Positions 6,574-13,153 of a stretch of 14,681 bases of DNA are shown piece after piece. The stretch is from NCBI GenBank assembly GCA_029268085.1, contig JAJUHD010000046.1, positions 1 through 14,681 of the forward strand, read 5' to 3'. The DNA is from Bacillota bacterium. GTDB lineage: Bacteria > Bacillota > Clostridia > Oscillospirales > Oscillospiraceae. How positions within the stretch are numbered: position 1 is the stretch's first letter; every line of letters starts with the position of its first letter. The notes beneath the pieces are model-generated. The model worked only from the letters and a program-made list of their open reading frames with translations. It was not told the DNA's origin and did not search any database. The position numbers and the translations under genes were made by a program.

Positions 6574-7447
6574 GCTCGGCTATCTTTTCAAAGAGGGTTT
6601 CAGAAGCATTACGATACACGGCTTCATGTCCTTCGCATCGGTTACTATATTAATCGCATGCCTCGTTATAATGGGCAGCTTTTCGCTGCTCGCCGTCAAT
6701 ATCGACGCGCTTATAGACAAGCTTGAGAGCGAAAACGAGATGCTCGCCTTTGTTGACGAAAACTATACTCAGAAGGAAGCTGAGGCGCTCGAAAGCAAAC
6801 TGACGGCGATCCCCAATATCAGCAAGGTCGAATTTGTTACTCGCGAACAGGCTATGGAGAGCTTCAAGGAGGGCTATGAGAACAGCTCTCTGTTCGAGGA
6901 TATTGATCCTTCCGTTTTCCGCGACAGATACATAATTTACCTCGACGACATCAGCCTTATGGCGGATACCAAAGCCCAGCTTGAGCAGGTGGAGGGCATC
7001 GCGGACGTTAGCGCACAGCTTGATATTTCAAAGGGCTTCGTTACGACAAGAAACATCGTAGGGGCGGTTTCGCTTGTACTTATTGTGATTCTGTTTGTTG
7101 TGTCCGTGTTCATAATGTCGAATACAATAAAGCTAACGACCTTCGGACGAAGGGAAGAAATTGCGATCATGAAGATGGTTGGTGCAACGAATGGCTTTAT
7201 TAGAACCCCGTTCATAATTGAAGGTCTGACTTTGGGTATTATCGGTTCAGGACTTGCTCTGCTGCTCGAATGGGGAATATACACCCTTATTACTGAAAAG
7301 ATCATGACGAGCATTGCAGGTACTTTTGTAAGCGTTCTTACGTTCTCTTCGCTGGCACTGCCTTTAGGCCTTGTATTTCTTGCCATCGGTGTTATGGTCG
7401 GAGCTTTCGGCGGGTCCACTGCAATTCGCAATTTCCTCAAGGTCTGA
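6566..7447 (+). CDS. ftsX: Cell division protein FtsX
   Basis: FtsX is the membrane partner of FtsE; its large outer loop binds and activates peptidoglycan hydrolases or their activators. From ATG 6566 it is 293 residues with four predicted membrane segments (about 22-46, 165-187, 217-243, 261-284) and an extracellular loop at roughly 47-160, the standard FtsX topology. The conserved TTFGRREEIAIMKMVGATNGFIR, at about 191-213 between TM2 and TM3, is the FtsE-coupling segment. Start choice is uncertain: ATG 6566 overlaps the ftsE stop as ATGAATAA, favouring coupled re-initiation, while in-frame ATGs at 6557 and 6542 add 3 or 8 residues. None has a strong ribosome binding site. A 94-bp gap separates it from the M23 peptidase gene. 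Confidence 0.94.
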   Translation: MNKLGYLFKEGFRSITIHGFMSFASVTILIACLVIMGSFSLLAVNIDALIDKLESENEMLAFVDENYTQKEAEALESKLTAIPNISKVEFVTREQAMESFKEGYENSSLFEDIDPSVFRDRYIIYLDDISLMADTKAQLEQVEGIADVSAQLDISKGFVTTRNIVGAVSLVLIVILFVVSVFIMSNTIKLTTFGRREEIAIMKMVGATNGFIRTPFIIEGLTLGIIGSGLALLLEWGIYTLITEKIMTSIAGTFVSVLTFSSLALPLGLVFLAIGVMVGAFGGSTAIRNFLKV

Positions 7448-7541
7448 GTTTTCCGCCCGTAGCATTAAATTCGCGGGAAAATTGGAAACATGCCCTGAGA
7501 GTGGAAAGTTTTGCAATGCGCTTTGCGCGCGGGAGGTATCT

Positions 7542-8750
7542 ATGCAGAAAAGCAAAAAGAAGTTTGTTTCAGCCGTTTGTATCGTACTGGCGCTGATATT
7601 TGTTGTGACCCTCGTATTGGGTGCGTTGAGCAGTGCATGGGCGGTAACACAGTCAGAGATCGATGCGCTGAAAAACCAGCAATCGGCCATCCAGCAGCAA
7701 AAGAAAGCTCTTCAGTCCAAGATATCCGATCTTCAGGGCCAGCAGGAATCGGCGATTGCCCAGAAGGAAGCGCTGGATCAGCAGAATGAGCTTGCGCGTC
7801 AGGAAATAGAACTCATTTCGGAGCAGATTGACCTTTATACAAGCCTTGTCGAACAAAAGGCCAAGGAACTTGAACAGGCTAAGGCGGATGAAGAAAAGCA
7901 GAAGGAAGCGCTCCGTGTCCGTATGAGGGCGATGGAGGAATCGGGAAGCCTTACATATTACTCGATTCTTTTCGACGCAAGCAGCTTTTCCGATCTGCTT
8001 GCCAGAATGGATTTCATCTCATCGATAATGCAGTACGACAAAGAACTTGAGGATAAGTACATAGCCGCAAGAGAGACAGTCGAAAAAGTCAAAGCGGAAT
8101 ATGAGGCGACCCTGCAGGAGCAGGAAGACAAAAAAACAGAGCTTGAGGCAAGGAAGGCTGAGCTTGAAAAGCAGATAGCTGCGGCGGAAGCCGTTATCGC
8201 GGACCTTGAGCAGGATATAGCAAAATATAAGGAAGAATACGAGACTAATGCGAGTCAGGAAGCTTCCATACGAGCCGCTATCGACCAAAAAGTCGCAGAG
8301 CTCGAAAGACAGCAGGAACTTCAAAGGCAGCAGGGACAGACAGTCGTTTCCGGCTCAGGTCAGTTTATGTGGCCGGTGGCCGGAACATCGACCGCCAACG
8401 TTACATCCAGCTTTGGCTACAGGGTACACCCGATCTTCGGTGACAAGCGTTTCCACTCGGGAATCGACATTTCCGCTAATTCGGGCACGACTATCATGGC
8501 TGCCGATTCCGGAACCGTTGTCACCGCGGTATACAGCAGTTCGTACGGCAATTATGTCGTAATCAGCCATGGTGGCGGCACCACGACTTTGTATGCTCAT
8601 ATGAGTTCGATGGCGGTATCTGCCGGACAGACCGTTACCAAGGGACAAACTATCGGCTATGTAGGTTCGACAGGCTGGTCGACAGGGCCTCACTGCCATT
8701 TCGAAGTCAAGATCGGCGGGCAGCTTGTAGATCCGTTGGGTCAGTTCTAA
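7542..8750 (+). CDS. Secreted coiled-coil M23 (LytM-type) peptidoglycan endopeptidase, EnvC/CwlO-like FtsEX partner
   Basis: M23 enzymes are zinc endopeptidases that cut peptide cross-links of peptidoglycan. The 402-residue protein has a signal peptide (basic start, hydrophobic 10-30, probable cleavage after Ala34 in SSAWA). Long Gln/Glu/Lys-rich coiled coils at about 36-135 and 165-265 flank the segment SYYSILFDASS-like TYYSILFDASSFSDLL. The M23 domain spans about 275-402. Its catalytic set is complete: His305 and Asp309 in HSGIDI, His353 in YAHM, and His384 and His386 in HCHF. This layout matches EnvC and the CwlO/PcsB type of FtsEX partner, although E. coli EnvC lacks an active site. GGGAGG at 7531-7536 supports ATG 7542; the open frame extends upstream inside ftsX, but no start there has a ribosome binding site. 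Confidence 0.92.
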   Translation: MQKSKKKFVSAVCIVLALIFVVTLVLGALSSAWAVTQSEIDALKNQQSAIQQQKKALQSKISDLQGQQESAIAQKEALDQQNELARQEIELISEQIDLYTSLVEQKAKELEQAKADEEKQKEALRVRMRAMEESGSLTYYSILFDASSFSDLLARMDFISSIMQYDKELEDKYIAARETVEKVKAEYEATLQEQEDKKTELEARKAELEKQIAAAEAVIADLEQDIAKYKEEYETNASQEASIRAAIDQKVAELERQQELQRQQGQTVVSGSGQFMWPVAGTSTANVTSSFGYRVHPIFGDKRFHSGIDISANSGTTIMAADSGTVVTAVYSSSYGNYVVISHGGGTTTLYAHMSSMAVSAGQTVTKGQTIGYVGSTGWSTGPHCHFEVKIGGQLVDPLGQF

Positions 8751-8770
8751 AGAACAACTAAACGATAATT

Positions 8771-8798
8771 GCCGGGCAGCGCGCAGCGACTGCCCGGC
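8771..8798 (+). terminator. Hairpin after the M23 peptidase gene (possible partial terminator)
   Basis: GCCGGGCAG (8771-8779) pairs perfectly with CTGCCCGGC (8790-8798) around a 10-nt loop, 20 bp after the stop codon. The tail (TAATTTCAGCTTTT) is a poor T-tract, so termination may be partial and some transcripts may continue into ctpA. Confidence 0.55.
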
Positions 8799-8816
8799 TA
8801 ATTTCAGCTTTTGCGG

Positions 8817-8822
8817 TATAAT
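8817..8822 (+). promoter_or_regulatory. Candidate -10 box upstream of ctpA
   Basis: TATAAT lies about 110 bp upstream of the ctpA start codon. No -35 box or TGn extension is recognisable, and the expected -35 position falls in the preceding hairpin. Low confidence; it would give ctpA independent expression after the hairpin. Confidence 0.3.
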
Positions 8823-8931
8823 AAACGTAAGCCGGTTCATATTTAATTTAATTGCATATACCGAAAGGCAATTCAAGCCTGTGGAATAACAACTAATCAT
8901 GACGACCGTCAAAACTGTTTTGGAGGAGCTT

Positions 8932-10128
8932 ATGAAAAAGCGTTTCAGCTTTCTTAGCCTTATCATAGCCTGCGTTCTTTCGGCGGCGATCACAAGCCTT
9001 TGCTTCTTGGGAATTTTTATTATTAATTACGGAGGAACGAGCAGTTTTCCTTATGCGACGAAGTTTGCCGCCGTGTTTAACGCGATCAAAAACGATTATG
9101 TCGGCGAAGCGGACATGGAACAGGTGTCGGATGCTGCCTACAGCGCAATGATCGACGCTATCGGAGACCGATGGAGCTATTACATGAACGCTGAGCAGTA
9201 TGAGGAATACAAGCTTTATCAGCAAAACAGCTATACGGGCATAGGTGTGACCATCGAAAAAGACAAGGCCAGCGGGCTTTACAAGATCGTAATAGTGGCG
9301 GAGGATTCGCCTGCGAGCGCAGCGGGCGTAACGATCGGAGACCTCATGCTCGCGATCGACGGAGAGAATCTGACAGGAAAGACATCGTCTGAAATCAAGG
9401 CCATCATAGCCGGCAAAGAGGGTAAGTCTTTTGGGCTGACCCTCAGAACACAGGATGGTACCGAAAGAACCGTTACGGTTGAAGCTAAGATCATCCATTC
9501 CGATCCCGTTAAATATGAAATGCTTGACGGCAGTATCGGATATATTAAGATAAAGAACTTTGAAACGGGCTCCGGCGATGGTATCATAAACGCAGTGGAT
9601 GATCTCGTTTCTCAGGGCGCTAAGGGCATTGTTTTCGATGTGCGCAACAACCCTGGCGGGCTTTTGAACGAGCTTCTCAAAGCTCTCGACCATATCCTGC
9701 CGGAGGGCGACCTTTTCGTTTCGGCTGATAAGGAAGGAAATGAAAAAGTTGACACCTCGGACGCGGACTGCGTAAAGCTCCCAATGACGGTGCTCATTAA
9801 CGAAAACAGCTATTCAGCCGCCGAATTTTTCGCAGCGGCGCTCTCGGAATACGACTGGGCGACACTGGCTGGGACGCACACGACAGGCAAGGCTCGTTCG
9901 CAGGTTAACATCGCTTTACCGGACGGCAGCGCGGTCCATCTTTCGACGAACAGCTATCTTACGCCGAAGAGGGTGGATCTCGCCGAAACGGGTGGACTCG
10001 CGCCGGATGTTTCAGTCTCTCTCACCGATGAGGACGAGGCGAAACTTGCATCAGGGCTTCTTGATCACAGGGAGGACGCGCAGCTTGCAGCGGCTGTTGA
10101 AGAGGTAAAAGCAACCATCGACAAATGA
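8932..10128 (+). CDS. ctpA: Membrane-anchored S41 family C-terminal processing protease (CtpA/CtpB-like)
   Basis: S41 proteases cut proteins outside the cytoplasmic membrane, often near C-termini; relatives process sporulation factors or degrade cell-wall hydrolases. The 398-residue protein has an N-terminal membrane anchor (about 9-32), a helical region, a PDZ domain (about 100-185, including YTGIGVTIEKD and SPASAAGVTIGDLMLAIDG), and the S41 core. The core shows FDVRNNPGGLL (235-245), the probable nucleophile Ser295 in NSYSAAEFF, and Lys320 in TTGKARSQ. The 25-residue Ser-Lys spacing equals that of E. coli Prc. I chose ATG 8932 because GGAGG at 8922-8926 precedes it; an in-frame ATG at 8899 lacks one. 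No C-terminal peptidoglycan-binding domain is present. Its place after ftsEX-M23 suggests it acts on envelope substrates. Confidence 0.93.
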   Translation: MKKRFSFLSLIIACVLSAAITSLCFLGIFIINYGGTSSFPYATKFAAVFNAIKNDYVGEADMEQVSDAAYSAMIDAIGDRWSYYMNAEQYEEYKLYQQNSYTGIGVTIEKDKASGLYKIVIVAEDSPASAAGVTIGDLMLAIDGENLTGKTSSEIKAIIAGKEGKSFGLTLRTQDGTERTVTVEAKIIHSDPVKYEMLDGSIGYIKIKNFETGSGDGIINAVDDLVSQGAKGIVFDVRNNPGGLLNELLKALDHILPEGDLFVSADKEGNEKVDTSDADCVKLPMTVLINENSYSAAEFFAAALSEYDWATLAGTHTTGKARSQVNIALPDGSAVHLSTNSYLTPKRVDLAETGGLAPDVSVSLTDEDEAKLASGLLDHREDAQLAAAVEEVKATIDK

Positions 10129-10132
10129 TTGC

Positions 10133-10161
10133 TTGACATGGGGAATTTTTCTATCTATAAT
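10133..10161 (+). promoter_or_regulatory. Perfect-consensus sigma-A promoter for greA-lysS
   Basis: TTGACA (10133-10138) and TATAAT (10156-10161) are separated by 17 bp, the exact sigma-70/sigma-A consensus. It begins 5 bp after the ctpA stop codon, and the predicted transcript starts near 10168, giving a leader of about 70 nt before greA. This indicates strong, constitutive expression. Confidence 0.93.
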
Positions 10162-10238
10162 ACGTAAATATAATGTCATTCTATATTAATTAAATATGTA
10201 TAAATGCGCCATTATTATAAGTTGAAGGGGCGGATACT

Positions 10239-10715
10239 ATGGCTATCGAAGCAAAATTTAAAATGAGTCAGGAGCGTCTGAACGCGATTCGGGAGGAGCT
10301 TCATTATCTCGAGACCGTTCGGGAGAAGGAGGTTTCCGAACTTATCAAAGAAGCGCGTTCCTTCGGCGATCTTTCAGAAAACAGCGAATACGATGAGGCG
10401 AAGACGGAACAGGGCAAGCTCTATTCCAAGATCGCCGAGCTTAAAAATATTCTCGAAAATGCCGAGGTCATAGAGACCCGCGAGGTCACGAATGCCATAT
10501 CGCTGGGCAGCAAGGTCAAAGTCGAATGCCTTGACGATGGCAGCATCGAGGAATACCAGATCGTCGGCTCGCAGGAAGCCAACCCCATGCAAGGCCGTAT
10601 ATCTGACGATTCTCCTTTTGGACGCGGACTCATGGGCAGAAGCTCGGGCGAGACCATAACGGTAGTTGCCCCCGCCGGCGAAATGAAATTCAAGATACTG
10701 GAAATTGAAAACTGA
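10239..10715 (+). CDS. greA: Transcription elongation factor GreA
   Basis: GreA rescues backtracked RNA polymerase by stimulating cleavage of the nascent RNA in the polymerase active site. The 158-residue length is standard. The N-terminal coiled coil (about 8-78) carries the acidic tip GDLSENSEYDEAK, with Asp44 and Glu47 equivalent to the functional Asp41 and Glu44 of E. coli. The C-terminal FKBP-like domain includes ISDDSPFGRGLMGRSSGET and ends PAGEMKFKILEI. AAGGGG at 10225-10230 supports ATG 10239. The 88-bp gap to lysS contains an imperfect hairpin (10732-10751) and a 12-bp palindrome (10765-10776) but no T-tract, so greA and lysS are probably co-transcribed, as in many Firmicutes. Confidence 0.97.
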   Translation: MAIEAKFKMSQERLNAIREELHYLETVREKEVSELIKEARSFGDLSENSEYDEAKTEQGKLYSKIAELKNILENAEVIETREVTNAISLGSKVKVECLDDGSIEEYQIVGSQEANPMQGRISDDSPFGRGLMGRSSGETITVVAPAGEMKFKILEIEN

Positions 10716-10803
10716 TAAACAAAGAAGCATACTCGCCGCATTGCGGATGAGGGATTTATACCATCTGCCCGGGCAGGGTTAAAAGTGTTTGGGAGGTCAA
10801 TAA

Positions 10804-12303
10804 ATGAGTCAGGAAAACATGCCTGAGGAAGTAGCCGACATATCGGAGATTCGTCAGATCCGCCGAGATAAGCTGTCGAAGCTCCGCGAGGAAAACAGGG
10901 ATCCGTTCACAGTTACAAAGTATAAGAGAACGGCATATTCCGAAGAAATAAAGCAGAACTTTGAAGCCTGGGCAGAGAAGGATGTTTCACTGGCGGGACG
11001 TCTTATGTCCAAACGCGACATGGGTAAGGCCTTTTTTGCCGATATACAGGACGATAAGGGCAGAATACAGCTTTATGTGCGTATCGACGATCTGGGAGAG
11101 GAAGCTTTCGGCGACTTCAAAAAGTGGGACATTGGAGATATTATCGGGGTTGAGGGCTTTGTTTTCCGTACCCGCAAGGGCGAAATATCCGTTCACTGCA
11201 AAAAGGTCAAGCTTCTCTCCAAGTCGCTTCTGCCTCTTCCGGAGAAGTTCCACGGACTTACGGATCTTGAAACCCGCTATCGCCAGCGCTATGTGGACCT
11301 TATCGTCAATCCCGAGGCGCGCCGCACCTTTGAGATACGCAGCCGCTTTATCCGCCATGTCCGCAGATTTCTTGACGACCGCGGCTTTATGGAGGTCGAG
11401 ACGCCTGTCCTCAATACGATTTCGGGCGGCGCGACGGCGCGTCCTTTTATAACGCACCACAACGCTCTTGATATGGACATGTACCTCCGCATCGCGACGG
11501 AGCTTCACCTCAAGCGCCTTGTCGTCGGCGGAATAGAGCGTGTCTACGAGATCGGCCGCATCTTCCGCAACGAGGGTATGGACACCAAGCACAATCCGGA
11601 ATTCACGACGGTCGAGCTTTATCAGGCCTATGCGGATTTCAATGATATTATGGATCTTTTTGAGGAGCTGCTTTCCAGCGCCGCGATGGACATACTCGGC
11701 ACATATGAAGTTACCTGGCTTGGCGAGAAGGTCAATCTTTCTCCCGGATGGGAACGCCTAACGATGGCCGAAGCGGTCAGGAAGCACCTTGGTGTAGACT
11801 TCATGCCCGTTACCTCCGACGAGGAAGCGGTCGCTCTTGCGAAGTCCGTCGGCGTCGAAATACCGAAGGAAAAGGAAAAGACTTGGGGCAATGCTCTTTA
11901 TGAGTGCTTTGATCAGAAGGTTGAGGGAAAACTCATCCAGCCGACCTTTATCACCATGCATCCCGTCGATGTTTCGCCTCTCGCCAAGCGCAGTCCGGCC
12001 GACCCGAGGCTCACCGAGCGCTTCGAGCTTTTCATCTGCCATAGCGAGATGGGCAACGCCTTCTCTGAGCTTAACGACCCAATCGATCAGAAGCAGCGTT
12101 TCCAGAAACAGGTTGAGCTCCGCAAGAAGGGCGATGCCGAAGCAGGCATGATGGACGAGGATTATATCACTGCTCTTGAATACGGTCTGCCTCCGACGGG
12201 TGGTCTCGGAATCGGCATCGACCGTTGTGTAATGCTGCTCACGGGTGTCGATTCCATAAGAGAAGTGATCCTGTTCCCAACAATGAAACCTATTGATTAT
12301 TGA
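10804..12303 (+). CDS. lysS: Lysyl-tRNA synthetase, class II
   Basis: LysRS charges tRNA-Lys with lysine in the cytoplasm. The 499-residue protein has an N-terminal extension, an OB-fold anticodon-binding domain (about 60-140, including GRLMSKRDMGKAFFADIQDD), and the class II catalytic core. Motif 1 lies near residues 180-205 (VRRFLDDRGFMEVETPVLN). Motif 2 spans about 250-270 (RIFRNEGMDTKHNPEFT). Motif 3 is GLGIGIDR at 467-474. GGGAGGT at 10791-10797 supports ATG 10804. No T-box leader is visible upstream, in keeping with co-transcription from the greA promoter. All signature residues that I can recognise are present. Confidence 0.98.
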   Translation: MSQENMPEEVADISEIRQIRRDKLSKLREENRDPFTVTKYKRTAYSEEIKQNFEAWAEKDVSLAGRLMSKRDMGKAFFADIQDDKGRIQLYVRIDDLGEEAFGDFKKWDIGDIIGVEGFVFRTRKGEISVHCKKVKLLSKSLLPLPEKFHGLTDLETRYRQRYVDLIVNPEARRTFEIRSRFIRHVRRFLDDRGFMEVETPVLNTISGGATARPFITHHNALDMDMYLRIATELHLKRLVVGGIERVYEIGRIFRNEGMDTKHNPEFTTVELYQAYADFNDIMDLFEELLSSAAMDILGTYEVTWLGEKVNLSPGWERLTMAEAVRKHLGVDFMPVTSDEEAVALAKSVGVEIPKEKEKTWGNALYECFDQKVEGKLIQPTFITMHPVDVSPLAKRSPADPRLTERFELFICHSEMGNAFSELNDPIDQKQRFQKQVELRKKGDAEAGMMDEDYITALEYGLPPTGGLGIGIDRCVMLLTGVDSIREVILFPTMKPIDY

Positions 12304-12313
12304 TAAAAAATCA

Positions 12314-12347
12314 GGCTGTGGCAGAGCAAAGATGCTTTGCCGCAGCC
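12314..12347. terminator. Hairpin after lysS, with a T-tract only on the minus-strand side
   Basis: GGCTGTGGCA (12314-12323) pairs with TGCCGCAGCC (12338-12347), with one G-T wobble on the plus strand and additional inner pairing AGCA/TGCT. Read on the plus strand it is followed by TTGCCATG, without a T-tract. Read on the minus strand it is followed by TGATTTTTTA. As an intrinsic terminator it would therefore stop antisense RNA heading into lysS, while plus-strand transcripts probably continue into the methyltransferase gene. Confidence 0.5.
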
Positions 12348-12384
12348 TTGCCATGTAAAAAACGGGCTTAACTCGGAGGACGAA

Positions 12385-13134
12385 GTGGAATATATCACAT
12401 CGAGAAAAAACCGGATAATTACGCATCTGAAGGAGCTTTCGACCGACGGAGTATATCGTAGGCAGACGGGTGAATTTGTGTGCGACGGCGAAAAAATGCT
12501 TAGGGAGGCGCTTGTCTTCGGGGCGGAAATAACCTGCATCCTATGGGGCGGCGAGCCGGTTTTTAAAATCCCCGAAAGTATAAGGCAATACTCATGCCCT
12601 CCTGATCTCATGCAGTACGTTTCTCCGCTCAAAAACTCAGCGGGACCTGTTTTTGGCGTAAAAATACAGTCGGCTGAAGCAGGAGTAAACAAGATCACGT
12701 CCGTGATCGTTCTTGAAAATGTGCAGGATCCCGGAAACGTGGGAACGGTTATCAGGACCGCCGACGCGATGGGTATTGGCGCTGTGATACTTGCCGGAGA
12801 CTGCGCGGACATCTATAATCCCAAGACGGTGCGCGCGACAATGGGCGGCATTTTCCGCCAGACGGTCTTCGAGATGGGGTGTGAAGAGCTTAGAAGTTAT
12901 GTAAACTTGAATGGTTTAAAGCTTTACGGTGCCGCGTTGAGCGACAGCGCCGAGGATATAAGAAAAATGAATCTTAAAGGTGCTGCAGTAGCCATAGGCA
13001 GCGAGGGCAGGGGGCTTTCCGAAAAACTGCTGGCTTTATGCGACGGGCAGCTCATCATTCCGATGCGGCCGGACTGCGAATCCCTGAATGCGGCGGTGGC
13101 GGCTTCTATAGTTATGTGGGAAATGTCTAGATAA
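12385..13134 (+). CDS. SpoU/TrmH-family RNA 2'-O-methyltransferase
   Basis: SpoU-family (SPOUT) enzymes transfer a methyl group from S-adenosylmethionine to a ribose 2'-hydroxyl in rRNA or tRNA. The 249-residue protein has an N-terminal substrate-binding domain (about 1-100) and the knotted catalytic domain with all three motifs: motif 1 NVQDPGNVGTVIRTADAMG (112-130, catalytic Arg124), motif 2 IGSEGRGLS (204-212) and motif 3 IPMRPDCESLNAAVAASI (225-242). I chose GTG 12385 because GGAGG at 12375-12379 is ideally spaced from it; an upstream in-frame TTG at 12337 lies within the hairpin. The target could be 23S rRNA (RlmB-like) or tRNA, and the sequence does not decide, so no symbol is given. 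It stops 19 bp before dprA and is likely co-transcribed with it. Confidence 0.92.
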   Translation: MEYITSRKNRIITHLKELSTDGVYRRQTGEFVCDGEKMLREALVFGAEITCILWGGEPVFKIPESIRQYSCPPDLMQYVSPLKNSAGPVFGVKIQSAEAGVNKITSVIVLENVQDPGNVGTVIRTADAMGIGAVILAGDCADIYNPKTVRATMGGIFRQTVFEMGCEELRSYVNLNGLKLYGAALSDSAEDIRKMNLKGAAVAIGSEGRGLSEKLLALCDGQLIIPMRPDCESLNAAVAASIVMWEMSR

Positions 13135-13153
13135 ATAAAAAGGGGAAGTTATT

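Noticed and set aside
7371..7541. Upstream extension of the M23 peptidase frame into ftsX
   Set aside because: It overlaps the ftsX 3' end, lacks a ribosome binding site, and would place 57 residues before an otherwise perfect signal peptide.
8893..9693. 266-codon open frame on the minus strand opposite ctpA
   Set aside because: Antisense shadow of a gene with clear PDZ and S41 motifs. No recognisable protein features or start signals.
10765..10776. CTGCCCGGGCAG palindrome between greA and lysS as a terminator
   Set aside because: Any RNA hairpin would have only a 4-bp stem with a 4-nt loop, and no T-tract follows. It shares CTGCCCGG with the hairpin at 8790-8798, which looks like coincidence.
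10716..10803. T-box or other riboswitch upstream of lysS
   Set aside because: The gap is 88 bp, too short for a T-box, with no antiterminator-like sequence and no terminator T-tract.
10987..11592. Long minus-strand and alternate-frame open frames within lysS (also 11758-12426 and 10961-11452)
   Set aside because: lysS is complete with all class II motifs; these frames are by-products of its codon use.
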